Assembly: GCA_900316835.1 (NCBI GenBank)
Contig: ONEL01000007.1
Span: forward strand, 36,380 to 100,379
Reading direction: 5' to 3'
DNA: 64,000 nucleotides
Source of the DNA: an uncultured Prevotellaceae bacterium
GTDB lineage: Bacteria > Bacteroidota > Bacteroidia > Bacteroidales > Muribaculaceae
Below, piece after piece: positions 9,166-18,050 of the stretch (the first letter of the stretch is position 1; each line of letters begins with the position of its first letter). Under the pieces are notes generated by a model. It had not been told where the DNA came from. It ran no database searches and worked only from the letters and a program-made list of their open reading frames with translations. The translations under genes were made by a program, and so were the position numbers.

Positions 9166-9186
9166 CAAAATTACGGTGCAAAGGTA
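9166..9186 (-). promoter_or_regulatory. Promoter of the structured leader RNA
   Basis: Two overlapping matches to the TAnnTTTG -7 element lie here on the minus strand: TACCTTTG (9186-9179) and TAATTTTG (9173-9166). A T-rich -33 region sits about 20 bases upstream of the first. Either would start transcription just before helix P1 of the leader RNA. Confidence 0.65.
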
Positions 9187-9563
9187 TTGATATTTTCTCA
9201 ATTGAAAAAAACTTCCAGCAACAAGTTTTCAACATTAACCATTTTAACAAAAAGAGTGGTAATGGGCGTGTGTTGTTTATGGGCTGATTTACAGTGCCCT
9301 ATGGTGAAAAGATGTTGTCGATTTGTTAAATTCTTGCTTGAAATAACACTTTTCTCAGTGTGTTATGTTATTTCTTGTGATGAAATATATTTAGTCTTTT
9401 TTTATATTATTTTAATAAGTTGTGTAATGTGTTGATTTTCTTGTGGTTACTTCTTTTATGGGGTGTACTGTCATAAAAAAAGCTTTATTTTTTTGAAACA
9501 TTTTGCCACCTTTGTGCGTCTAATGTGCAAAAACATTGCATCATACTTGAAAAAATAGAGAAA
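9187..9563 (+). promoter_or_regulatory. A/T-rich divergent intergenic region with probable promoter
   Basis: This stretch separates the minus-strand leader RNA from the plus-strand barrel protein. It is very A/T-rich. A CACCTTTG close to 9508-9515, preceded by a T-rich region about 20 bases upstream, is a near-match to the -7 element and could drive the gene at 9564. No gene, repeat or strong hairpin is visible. Confidence 0.4.
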
Positions 9564-12062
9564 ATGAAGAAGTTTACAGCGTTTTTATTGATGATTGCAT
9601 GCTCAATGGCAGCTCTTGCCCAGAGTTATAGCGTGCAATGCCTTGTGAACGACAGTGAAGGCGAGGGAGTACCCTTTGCGACAATCTACGTTTATAACAG
9701 TAACGACACCGCGACGGTAATATCAAGTGGCGTGAGCGATGCCTTTGGTAAGGTGAATCACAGCATCTCCAAGCCGGGAAGCTATGTGCTTAAGGTCAAC
9801 TTCGTGGGAATGACCGAGGAGAAGCGAAACTTTGAGGTGTCGAAATCTCAACCAACATCTCAGTTGGGAACTATAGTGTTATCAACTTCGGCCACTATGC
9901 TTAAAGAGGTGGTGGTGAGTACACAGCGCCAACTTGTCAAGACTGAGATCGACCGCCTGAGCTATGACGTGCAGGCCGATGCCGATAGCAAGACTAACAA
10001 CGTGCTCGACATGCTCAAGAAAGTGCCCATGGTCACAGTCGACGGCCAGGATGATATTCGTGTGAAAGGCACTACTTCATTCAAAGTGTACCGCAACGGT
10101 CACCCCGACCCCGCACTCAGCGGACAGAACATGAAGGAGATACTCAAGGCGGTGCCGGCGAGCATGATTAAAAAAATTGAGGTGATTACCGACCCTGGAG
10201 CAAAATATGACGCCGAGGGCACAAGCGCCATCCTCAACATTGTGATGGCCGACTTTGGAGGTGGCGGTGGAGCCACCATGAATGGTGTGACCGGCACTGT
10301 GGGCGCCGGCGTGAACAACACCGGCAGCATTAATGGCAACGCTAACATCACCGCTCAGGTCAATAAGGTGGTGGCATCACTTAACTACGGCTATCATGGA
10401 CAGAACCGTCACGGCTCTCACAACCTGAGCGAGAGCGAGTACACCTATGCCAACACAGGCAACGTGCTCAGCACCGACAACGACTCCCGTGCCAGCGTCA
10501 ATGTACACTACGGCGAGCTCAGCGCCAGTTGGGAACCCGACACCATCAACCTGGTGTCGCTCTCGTTTGGTGGCTTCTACTACGACTATCATGGCGACGG
10601 TATCAACCATGCCCGCATGACCGACGCAAGCGGTAACGTCCTGTATCGCTACACTACCAATGGTCACGCGCCCAAGGGCGACTTCTACGACCTGCATGGG
10701 CGCCTCGACTATCAGCGCAAGTTGCGTCACCCAGGCGAACTGCTCACATTGAGCTATATGCTCTCGACTAACCACAACGCGGCTAAGACCATCTCCACCT
10801 TCAGCGACATGCTCAACTGCCCGTTCCCCTACACCGGGCAAACCAACGACACCAAGGAGAACTTTGCCGAGCACACTTTCCAGCTCGACTGGACACGCCC
10901 CTTTGCCAAGTATCACCAGATTGAAACTGGTGTAAAATATATCAACCGCCTCAACAAGAGCGAGGCGGCATTCGACTACACTGGCACGCCCGAGATGAAC
11001 AACACCACGCTCTTCAACCATCGCACTCATGTGGCTGCCGCCTATCTGAGCTATCGCTTCAGCAAGAACAACTGGACTACTCGCGCCGGACTGCGCTACG
11101 AGTACAGTCGCCTCAACGCCGAGTTCCCCGATGGCAAGCAAGAGAACTACCATCGCAACCTTAGCGACCTGGTGCCCGACCTGAGCGTGGAATATAAGTT
11201 TGACTGGGCGCACAGTCTCAAGATCAACTACTCGACAACCATTCAGCGACCTGGCATCAGCTATCTGAATCCAGCCGTTGACGAGAGCCCAACCAGTCGC
11301 TCATTTGGCAATCCCCACCTGAGCAGCTCACGCAACCACAGCATAACACTGACCTATATGCAGATAGGCTCTAAGCTCACTTTCAGCCTTAGTCCAAGCA
11401 TCTCGTTCAGCACTAATCAAATTACTGGCGTGCAATACACCGAGGGCGACATCTTCGTCTCGACCTATGCTAATACCCTCAAGAGTCGCAATCTTGGGCT
11501 GAGCGGATTCATGCAGTGGACCATCAGCAAGAATACCAGTTTTACCTTCAATGGCAACGTGGGCCACAGTCGCTACAAGAGCGAAGAACTGGGCCTGGAG
11601 AACAAGCGATGGAACTCATTCTTCTATGCCCAACTTAACCAGCAGCTGCCATGGAAGCTGCGCCTGAGCGTGAGCGGTGGCGAGTGGAGTGGCGGCATCA
11701 GCGGTCTTTATGGCTATTACACCGGTAGCTGGTTCTACAACCTGGGCTTGCAGCGCTCGTTCCTCAAGGAGGACCGACTCACTGTGCGCCTGAGTGCCGA
11801 CAACTTCCTCAATTCGAGCAAGTTCAATACCATGAAGAGCTACATCAGTCAGGGCGATTACACCGGCTGGAGCAAGAATAAATGGCTATCGCGCGGATTC
11901 CGCATTAGCTTCAGCTACCGTTTTGGCTCGCTCAAGGCCCATGTTAAGCGCACCGACAAGACCATCGAGAACAACGACGTGGTGGGCGGCTCGCAGCAGG
12001 GCGGAGCTGGTGGCTCCGGAGGCACCGGTGGCTCTGGTGGTCAGCAAGGGACCGGGATGTAG
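9564..12062 (+). CDS. Outer-membrane beta-barrel protein, TonB-receptor-like (OMP_b-brl_3 type)
   Basis: This is an 832-residue outer-membrane protein. I start it at the ATG at 9564, not at the in-frame ATG at 9525, because MKKFTAFLLMIACSMAALAQ is a complete signal peptide. A carboxypeptidase-regulatory-like domain occupies ~22-110. A plug-like domain follows (LKEVVVSTQRQ; VPMVTVDGQDDIRVKGT; ITDPGAKYDAEGTSAILNI), then a barrel rich in aromatic beta-strands. The plug has the features of the outer membrane beta-barrel family 3 rather than a true SusC. The C-terminus is odd: after the barrel there is a Gly/Ser/Gln tail of ~25 residues instead of a terminal aromatic. The substrate is unknown. A perfect inverted repeat follows the stop codon. 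Confidence 0.85.
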   Translation: MKKFTAFLLMIACSMAALAQSYSVQCLVNDSEGEGVPFATIYVYNSNDTATVISSGVSDAFGKVNHSISKPGSYVLKVNFVGMTEEKRNFEVSKSQPTSQLGTIVLSTSATMLKEVVVSTQRQLVKTEIDRLSYDVQADADSKTNNVLDMLKKVPMVTVDGQDDIRVKGTTSFKVYRNGHPDPALSGQNMKEILKAVPASMIKKIEVITDPGAKYDAEGTSAILNIVMADFGGGGGATMNGVTGTVGAGVNNTGSINGNANITAQVNKVVASLNYGYHGQNRHGSHNLSESEYTYANTGNVLSTDNDSRASVNVHYGELSASWEPDTINLVSLSFGGFYYDYHGDGINHARMTDASGNVLYRYTTNGHAPKGDFYDLHGRLDYQRKLRHPGELLTLSYMLSTNHNAAKTISTFSDMLNCPFPYTGQTNDTKENFAEHTFQLDWTRPFAKYHQIETGVKYINRLNKSEAAFDYTGTPEMNNTTLFNHRTHVAAAYLSYRFSKNNWTTRAGLRYEYSRLNAEFPDGKQENYHRNLSDLVPDLSVEYKFDWAHSLKINYSTTIQRPGISYLNPAVDESPTSRSFGNPHLSSSRNHSITLTYMQIGSKLTFSLSPSISFSTNQITGVQYTEGDIFVSTYANTLKSRNLGLSGFMQWTISKNTSFTFNGNVGHSRYKSEELGLENKRWNSFFYAQLNQQLPWKLRLSVSGGEWSGGISGLYGYYTGSWFYNLGLQRSFLKEDRLTVRLSADNFLNSSKFNTMKSYISQGDYTGWSKNKWLSRGFRISFSYRFGSLKAHVKRTDKTIENNDVVGGSQQGGAGGSGGTGGSGGQQGTGM

Positions 12063-12087
12063 AAAACATGATTTTAAGTCGTGTGAC

Positions 12088-12138
12088 GGTGTGCCAAAAA
12101 AGGGGTGACTAGATACTAAAGCCTCATTTTGGCACACC
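12088..12138. repeat. Perfect 12-bp inverted repeat with a 27-nt spacer
   Basis: GGTGTGCCAAAA (12088-12099) and TTTTGGCACACC (12127-12138) are exact inverse complements. The repeat lies 26 bases after the barrel-protein stop and well before the next promoter. There is no T tract on either side. It may form an RNA 3'-end hairpin or be a protein-binding palindrome. Confidence 0.6.
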
Positions 12139-12190
12139 TGCTTTAACATTAATTGTGGAAATATTTTAGTGTTGTTTAAACTAAAATGTT

Positions 12191-12232
12191 TATCTTCGCA
12201 GTTAATTATTTAAGGGGTTTGGGTTAAACCCC
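12191..12232 (+). promoter_or_regulatory. Probable promoter and leader hairpin for the membrane protein
   Basis: TATCTTCG (12191-12198) differs by one base from the -7 consensus. About 15 bases downstream, GGGGTTT (12214-12220) and AAACCCC (12226-12232) form a perfect 7-bp hairpin with a GGGTT loop in the ~90-nt leader of the gene at 12294. The hairpin may affect transcript stability; it has no T tract. Confidence 0.45.
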
Positions 12233-12293
12233 AATCGGCCATTAGGGTGCGAAACATTTTTTTAATTGGCTGTAAACAAAAAGAGTAAATGCT

Positions 12294-13043
12294 ATGAAAC
12301 CTATTACCAATATATTGCTATTGCTGGCACTTGTGTGCTATGTGTTCTTGCCTTTGTTTGAGATTTCCTTTATTGGGAGCTTGTCGGGCTTGAATTTTAC
12401 CGCTAGCATGATTACTGAGAACAAAGGATTTCAATACACATTCTTTGCGCTTATCCCTTTCATCACGTTGTTCCTTGCCATTGGCTTCAACTGCCTGAAA
12501 AATCGCTACTGGGGAATAGTGGTGGCAGTAATTATATTCTTTGCCATCTATTTCTTTGTAAACTTGAGCACCATGTTCCATGGGTTCTCGCTCACTCACG
12601 ACCCACAGGTGGCTCCAAGTGCCGAGATGGGTGAAGGTATGCCCGTTGCCGGGCTGGGAATAGGGTACTATGCTAGTTTTGCTCTAACGGTGTTGTCGCT
12701 ATTGTCGGCTCTGGTGTCGATGATGCCTTTCAAGTTTAACAAGCGCCTGGAGGAAAGCATTGATAAGCGTTTTGAGACTAGCAAGAAACAAATTTCAAAG
12801 GTGGGTCATGGCATCAACGACGAGATACACAAGATAGGTCACAGGCAAGACAAGCATGAGAAAGCAGTTGCGACCGATGCTGCCACCACTACACCCGAAG
12901 AAGAAAAAGTGAATGTGGAGGATGAGTCTCGATTTATGCCCAAGGGTGAAGACGCTTCAACATCCGTTGCGGGCGATGATAGTCGCTTCATGCCTGCGCG
13001 GTCACCCCAGGAGGAGAAGTATAGCGACTACATGCCTAAGTAG
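12294..13043 (+). CDS. Four-TM membrane protein with repeated FMP-motif tail
   Basis: This is a 249-residue protein that I do not recognise. Residues 1-25, ~48-68, ~73-95 and ~120-148 are hydrophobic and should span the inner membrane. The C-terminal ~100 residues are charged and presumably cytoplasmic; they include a Lys/His/Asp-rich probable helix (~158-185). Near the end a short motif recurs: DESRFMPK, DDSRFMPA and, at the very C-terminus, SDYMPK. Such spaced repeats look like docking motifs for a partner, but no partner is apparent nearby. It has its own promoter and is probably monocistronic. Confidence 0.65.
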   Translation: MKPITNILLLLALVCYVFLPLFEISFIGSLSGLNFTASMITENKGFQYTFFALIPFITLFLAIGFNCLKNRYWGIVVAVIIFFAIYFFVNLSTMFHGFSLTHDPQVAPSAEMGEGMPVAGLGIGYYASFALTVLSLLSALVSMMPFKFNKRLEESIDKRFETSKKQISKVGHGINDEIHKIGHRQDKHEKAVATDAATTTPEEEKVNVEDESRFMPKGEDASTSVAGDDSRFMPARSPQEEKYSDYMPK

Positions 13044-13096
13044 CTCATCAAGTTTATCAAGGCAGTAAAAAAAACTTTCATTTTTTTAGAAATCGC

Positions 13097-13135
13097 TTGT
13101 TAGGATGCATTTTTTTAAATATATTTGCATCCTAA
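13097..13135 (+). promoter_or_regulatory. Promoter overlapped by a perfect 10-bp palindrome
   Basis: TTG (13097-13099), exactly 20 bases and TATATTTG (13120-13127) form a strong Bacteroidota promoter. The arms TTAGGATGCA (13100-13109) and TGCATCCTAA (13126-13135) are exact inverse complements separated by 16 bases. They sit between the -33 and -7 elements and across the -7/initiation region, where a bound protein would block RNA polymerase. The promoter serves the dockerin protein at 13180. Confidence 0.7.
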
Positions 13136-13179
13136 TCATTTTATGCCTAAAAAATAGTAATACTTAAACATTGATATTT

Positions 13180-16100
13180 ATGAAACAGAACAATTACTCA
13201 TTTCTTAAGTGCAAGTTGCGGTCTTGGTGGCTGCTAGTGTTGCTCATGCTCTTCATGGGTTCGGGAGTGGCACAAGCTGTCGACTACGTCACGCTCAACA
13301 CCGGCGCAGGCTACACCCATTCCTACCTGGTGAGCAACTGCAGTGGCAAGCATGTGACGGTGAATGGCACCGGCACGGTGACGCTCAACGTGAGTGGCGA
13401 ACTCAACATCAAGGAACTTTTTGCTCCAACTGCAACTGTCAACATCGTGCTGAGCAATAGCGCCATGTTCCGTATTGAGCAAGATGCCGACAACGAGAAT
13501 GCCGCCGTTAATTGCAAGAACATCACTATCACCAACAGTAGCGGTGCCAGCCAGGGGCACGTGATTGTCACCGCTCCCCACACCGGCATCGCCATTCAGG
13601 AAGGCGGCAAGGTGCAGGTGAACTATCTCTCGCTATTGAGCGTGACCTCTCACACAGCGAGTGCGGTGATTGCTCAAAACAATTCTGTGCTTGAGGTAAA
13701 CAATGGTTTGCTTTCACTCAAGGGTGCTACCCATGCGTTCAGACCTTGGGATAAGAATTTTGTAACTGGCATATTTACTGTTAAGGGTTCTTATAGCAAT
13801 GTGGAAGTGCGTGGCAGCATTGGTGGTGATTGCACCATCCAGTCGTTTAACGTGGAGGGCTGCAGCTACATGAACATCATTGGCAATAACCGGGAAACGG
13901 CGGTTCATGCCCACGATGTGAACATTACTGGTGGCAAGGTTTATGTAACCCAAACTGGTGGCACACCGCAATATACCGACGCTCACGGTCTTTTTGCCAC
14001 TGAAAATGCCACTATCTCTTATTGCCAGCTCGAAGCCAACTCGGCTGCCGGCCATGCCATTAGGGTGCAAGGCCCGCTGGTGATTAACAATGCCAATGTG
14101 AGGGCTATTGGCGGCAAGAATGGTGTCATGACGTGGAGTGCCCAGTTGCTTGGCAATGCCGAGAATAGCAATGTCTTGGCTGTGGGTAATGAGTATGGGT
14201 TCTATAGCCAATCGACCATCGACATCGCCAGCCACTCGCTCATTGGTCGCGGTGCCACCAGCGGCGTCACGGCATCGGTCATCAATGTCACCCCACAGCC
14301 TGGTTGCTCCTACCAGGCCTATGGCACCTACCCTTTCCTGGCTTTGAAGCAGTACAACCTGTCACCAGCAATCAATTTGCTCAGGCCAACGAGGATTATC
14401 GGCTCGCTGTCGACTAGCAACACCAACTACAAGTTTGAGGGCGGTAGCGCTATCAATTACAACATCCCCAGCGTGTCGAGCGACCCTTGTAAAGTCTTTG
14501 CCCGCCCCAATGGCACAACTCTCTATAGTGGCCTTGTGGAGCTCAAGCAGCCACACATATACAACATTTCGGGCAATGATGCCTATGGCGACTTTGGATT
14601 GCTGAAAAGCGGACAAACCCAGATTACCTCGCCCGGCAAGACCGAGACGTTCGACTTCTCGGCATTGAACCCCTATCTCACCTACGACAATCCTACCAAG
14701 ACGGTCAAGCTATACAAGAAGCAACACAACGGGAATAGTAATGAGCAAATACTAGTGCAGGAGTGGGTGGGAACCACCATGAACAGCCTCAGTCGCACTT
14801 TCTATGATAACGATGTGGAATATTTGTTCTGGTGTGAGGTCTCGCTCGACGCCTACGAGGGCTATCTGGAGACAAGTCATTATCTTGTGCGCAAGGGTGC
14901 CAACGCGGCCACTCCCGTTAAGCCTATCCTGATACTTAGCAACAACACCATTCGCGTGACCAACGGTCGCGCCGATCAGGAATATGCCGTTGTGCCACAA
15001 TCACAGTGGAGCGCCTACCTGAGCGACATCACCTCGCCCGGGCCGTCGCTGGAGACGTGGTGGGTCAACTCAGTTAAACCCACTGCCAATGGCGCTGTCA
15101 GCCTCACCGGCTTGGGCACGCAGGGAGTTGTCAACCATGTGATCACTCGCTACAAGGAAACCGCGGGAATGCTCGCCGGCTCAATACACCGCAACAGCGA
15201 GATATTCTACGGCTCATCGGTACAAGTGCGAGGCGCCGAGCTGGAGCTCACTGCCGTGGGTAATAACTTTGTCACCCCCGACTTTGAGAACACCTACAGC
15301 ACCAAACTCAATGGTGTGATAAAGGTTGAGGCAAAGCCCGTTCCTGCCAATGCCACCAACTATCAGGGTGTGCTTGGCAGCAGCTGGGGATGCACCTACA
15401 TGCAAGATGGTGTGCTGCCATTCAAGTTCTATGCCAACGCAGCATGCACAACGCCGCTCGATAACAACACCCTATACACTACAGTCTATGCCAAGGCCAA
15501 CCGCGAGGGCTACAAGTGGAGTTTGTTTGCCGACGTATATAGTGAAGACCCCGAGAATGATAACATCGCTACCTCTAAGGCCGAGGTGAACATCAGCGAT
15601 GCCAACGGCGTGTTCCGCCCCTATAAGCTCATTGTGAACCACGGCGAGGATCTCACCACTCACTCCACGACGGTGACCGGCATCCCGTTTGAGATAGTGC
15701 CTGCTAATGCTACATTCGATGGTGATGTGACAGTGAATCTGGTAACCGCGATTGGCCCATTCCCGAGCTGGGCACAGCAAGCTAACCGCATCCCCACCTT
15801 TGTCGTTGACAAAACCAACCGCACCATCGACATGATACCAAACACCCAGCCGATGCTCTATGATCACAATTACCGCTTTACCGTGCGCCACATGGTGAAT
15901 GGCACTACCTATGGCTCGGGCGGGCTCAGCGTGCAAGTGGTGAGGGCGCCCCTCAGTAGCTTCAATATCTCACCGGCACAGGCCACTCTCAACTTGGGTC
16001 AGTCGCTGCCACTCGAAATCACCAGCGACCTGCCCGAAGCCTGGAGGGAATACGAGAACCCCACCATGGCAAGCAGCAACGAGCAAGTGGCTACAGTGAC

Positions 16101-16986
16101 CTACGACAATAGTCTGCGCACCTTCGTGGTCACTGCCACCGACGACCCGGCAATGATTGGCAAGTCGGCAACTATCACCATCACCATCAACGGCATTGAG
16201 GAAACATGCCAGGTGACGGTGGGTGGCGAGGTCTACCCCATCACAATTGCGGGAACCAAGGTGAATTCGGTCAATCAAGACGACGTGCTGGGCGACGGCA
16301 AGGTGCGATATGCCGCCGGCACACTCTACCTCAATGGTGTGCAAGCAGTCATGGGAAGCCAAGACGCTTTGCGCTTCACTGCAAGTGAGACACTGCCTGT
16401 GCTCAACATCGATGTTGAGGGCGAAAATATGCTTCATTCTAATAATGGTGTAGGTATTTCGCTGCAAGGTGACGCAATAGTTTCGGGCTCTGGAACACTA
16501 ATTGGTAGTGGCGCTATCTACGGACTTCTCGGCTCAAGTGCCAACCTTACAGTGACCGGAGATGCCCTTGTTCACACCGTAGCCAATTCCATTGGTATGC
16601 GCATAGGTTCACTTTATGTAAATAGCAAGAATGCGCAGGTTAAAACAAATGGTTTTAACAACAGCTCACTATTAGTAGTTAATAAAGACATGTGGGGCAA
16701 CATCACCGAGCCGGCAGGTGCCTATCTTGATGCCGACGGCTACGTGAGCCTGGGTGGCAACGTGGTTAAAAACCAGTATGTTGTTATCAATGGCATGGCT
16801 GGGCAATCGGTAGTTCCCGGCGATGTGAACGGCGATGGCGAGTGCACCGGTAGTGATGTTACCGCCCTCTACAACCACATCCTCTTTGGCGAGGATACTC
16901 CCATCTTTAATGGTGATCAAAATGGTGATGGAGAAGTTACCGGTAGCGATGTGACAGCTGTTTACAATATCATTTTGGGACTGTAA
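13180..16986 (+). CDS. Large secreted beta-rich protein with C-terminal dockerin
   Basis: This is a 1268-residue exported protein. The ATG at 13180 is preferred to an in-frame TTG at 13171; it gives a signal peptide ending near VAQA (about residue 29). Residues ~40-430 have repeated short strands with Asn/Gly turns, as in right-handed beta-helix or carbohydrate-binding (Cthe_2159-like) proteins. Residues ~880-960 resemble a bacterial Ig-like or cadherin-like domain and are followed by a Big_2-like segment (~955-1020). A second helix-like block runs to ~1195. The C-terminus is a complete type I dockerin with two calcium loops (GDVNGDGECTGSDVTALYN; GDQNGDGEVTGSDVTAVYN). No catalytic motif is evident. 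It is probably a surface protein for glycan or matrix binding. Confidence 0.8.
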   Translation: MKQNNYSFLKCKLRSWWLLVLLMLFMGSGVAQAVDYVTLNTGAGYTHSYLVSNCSGKHVTVNGTGTVTLNVSGELNIKELFAPTATVNIVLSNSAMFRIEQDADNENAAVNCKNITITNSSGASQGHVIVTAPHTGIAIQEGGKVQVNYLSLLSVTSHTASAVIAQNNSVLEVNNGLLSLKGATHAFRPWDKNFVTGIFTVKGSYSNVEVRGSIGGDCTIQSFNVEGCSYMNIIGNNRETAVHAHDVNITGGKVYVTQTGGTPQYTDAHGLFATENATISYCQLEANSAAGHAIRVQGPLVINNANVRAIGGKNGVMTWSAQLLGNAENSNVLAVGNEYGFYSQSTIDIASHSLIGRGATSGVTASVINVTPQPGCSYQAYGTYPFLALKQYNLSPAINLLRPTRIIGSLSTSNTNYKFEGGSAINYNIPSVSSDPCKVFARPNGTTLYSGLVELKQPHIYNISGNDAYGDFGLLKSGQTQITSPGKTETFDFSALNPYLTYDNPTKTVKLYKKQHNGNSNEQILVQEWVGTTMNSLSRTFYDNDVEYLFWCEVSLDAYEGYLETSHYLVRKGANAATPVKPILILSNNTIRVTNGRADQEYAVVPQSQWSAYLSDITSPGPSLETWWVNSVKPTANGAVSLTGLGTQGVVNHVITRYKETAGMLAGSIHRNSEIFYGSSVQVRGAELELTAVGNNFVTPDFENTYSTKLNGVIKVEAKPVPANATNYQGVLGSSWGCTYMQDGVLPFKFYANAACTTPLDNNTLYTTVYAKANREGYKWSLFADVYSEDPENDNIATSKAEVNISDANGVFRPYKLIVNHGEDLTTHSTTVTGIPFEIVPANATFDGDVTVNLVTAIGPFPSWAQQANRIPTFVVDKTNRTIDMIPNTQPMLYDHNYRFTVRHMVNGTTYGSGGLSVQVVRAPLSSFNISPAQATLNLGQSLPLEITSDLPEAWREYENPTMASSNEQVATVTYDNSLRTFVVTATDDPAMIGKSATITITINGIEETCQVTVGGEVYPITIAGTKVNSVNQDDVLGDGKVRYAAGTLYLNGVQAVMGSQDALRFTASETLPVLNIDVEGENMLHSNNGVGISLQGDAIVSGSGTLIGSGAIYGLLGSSANLTVTGDALVHTVANSIGMRIGSLYVNSKNAQVKTNGFNNSSLLVVNKDMWGNITEPAGAYLDADGYVSLGGNVVKNQYVVINGMAGQSVVPGDVNGDGECTGSDVTALYNHILFGEDTPIFNGDQNGDGEVTGSDVTAVYNIILGL

Positions 16987-17014
16987 GGTCTGGTTACATC
17001 CGCTAGAAAATTTT

Positions 17015-17056
17015 GCAATGCCATGCCGTGAAATAAAGGGCATGGCATTGCTTTTT
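17015..17056 (+). terminator. Intrinsic terminator after the dockerin protein
   Basis: GCAATGCCATGCC (17015-17027) pairs perfectly over 13 bases with 17039-17051, followed by five T residues. Confidence 0.9.
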
Positions 17057-17100
17057 ACCGGCTATGACTCTTAATAAATTATAATTAAAGAGTGAAACTT

Positions 17101-17131
17101 TTTGCTGTGTGAGTGCTTTTGCGTAATTTTG
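17101..17131 (+). promoter_or_regulatory. folD promoter
   Basis: TTTG (17101-17104), 19 bases and TAATTTTG (17124-17131) match the Bacteroidota consensus, 23 bases before the folD start. Confidence 0.75.
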
Positions 17132-17153
17132 CAGATTAAATAAAAAATACTAT

Positions 17154-18032
17154 ATGCAGATAATAGACGGAAAGAAAATATCGGCTCAAATCAAGGAGGA
17201 GATTGCCGAGCAAGTAAAAGAAGTTGTTGCACGTGGCGGTCGTCGCCCCAACTTGGTGGGACTGCTCGTGGGTCATGATGGTGGTAGCGAGAGCTATATG
17301 GCATCTAAGACCAAAGCGTGTGAGCAATGCGGGTTTGACTCGTCGCTAATTCGCATGGACGATACAGTGACTCAAGAGGAACTCATCGCCAAGATTGAGG
17401 AACTTAATAACGATAAAGGCGTTGACGGTTTTATTGTCCAGCTACCATTGCCCAAGCACATCAATGAGCAGGACGTGATCGAGGCTATTGACTATCGCAA
17501 GGACGTGGATGGTTTCCATCCCATTAATGTGGGACGCATGATGATAGGGCTCCCTTGCTTCAAGCCAGCAACTCCCTCGGGTATCGTGATGCTACTTGAC
17601 CGTTATGGCATTGAGACCCGTGGCAAGCACTGCGTGGTGCTTGGCCGCAGTAACATCGTGGGTAAGCCCATAGCCAACATGCTCATGCAAAAATCTCAGC
17701 CTGGCAACTGCACCGTTACAGTGTGCCACAGCGCCACTCCCAACATCAAGGAGTTGTGCCTGCAGGCCGATATACTAATTGCCGCCCTAGGTAGTCCTGA
17801 GTTTGTGAAGGAAGACATGGTGAAAGAAGGTGCCGTAGTAATCGACGTGGGAACAACTCGCGTTGAGGACAAAACTCGCGAGCGTGGCTGGCGCTTGTGT
17901 GGCGATGTAGACTTTGAGCATGTGGCTCCCAAGTGCAGCTACATCACTCCCGTGCCTGGCGGTGTGGGACCCATGACCATCGTGTCGCTCATGCACAACA
18001 CCTTGCTAGCCGCCACTGGTCAAGCCTACTAG
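17154..18032 (+). CDS. folD: Bifunctional methylenetetrahydrofolate dehydrogenase / methenyltetrahydrofolate cyclohydrolase
   Basis: FolD is a cytoplasmic enzyme that interconverts 5,10-methylene-, 5,10-methenyl- and 10-formyl-tetrahydrofolate using NADP(H). The 292-residue length is normal. The catalytic tyrosine and lysine are present in SYMASK (Tyr48, Lys52). The substrate-loop motif VQLPLP, the dinucleotide-binding GRSNIVGKP and the C-terminal PGGVGPMT signature are intact. The gene lies 109 bases upstream of ftcD, whose product releases 5,10-methenyl-THF. That makes FolD the natural next step for the one-carbon unit from histidine breakdown, although FolD is also a housekeeping enzyme. 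Own promoter; possible cotranscription with ftcD-hutU. Confidence 0.97.
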   Translation: MQIIDGKKISAQIKEEIAEQVKEVVARGGRRPNLVGLLVGHDGGSESYMASKTKACEQCGFDSSLIRMDDTVTQEELIAKIEELNNDKGVDGFIVQLPLPKHINEQDVIEAIDYRKDVDGFHPINVGRMMIGLPCFKPATPSGIVMLLDRYGIETRGKHCVVLGRSNIVGKPIANMLMQKSQPGNCTVTVCHSATPNIKELCLQADILIAALGSPEFVKEDMVKEGAVVIDVGTTRVEDKTRERGWRLCGDVDFEHVAPKCSYITPVPGGVGPMTIVSLMHNTLLAATGQAY

Positions 18033-18050
18033 CAAAGCTCAATGCACGAA

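Noticed and set aside
8988..9186. The leader RNA as a cobalamin, TPP or FMN riboswitch
   Set aside because: None of the conserved boxes of these families could be found by eye; a covariance search would be decisive.
9151..9435. A 94-codon plus-strand frame in the divergent region
   Set aside because: Very A/T-rich with odd Cys/Phe-rich content, no start context, and it overlaps the promoter of the minus-strand leader RNA.
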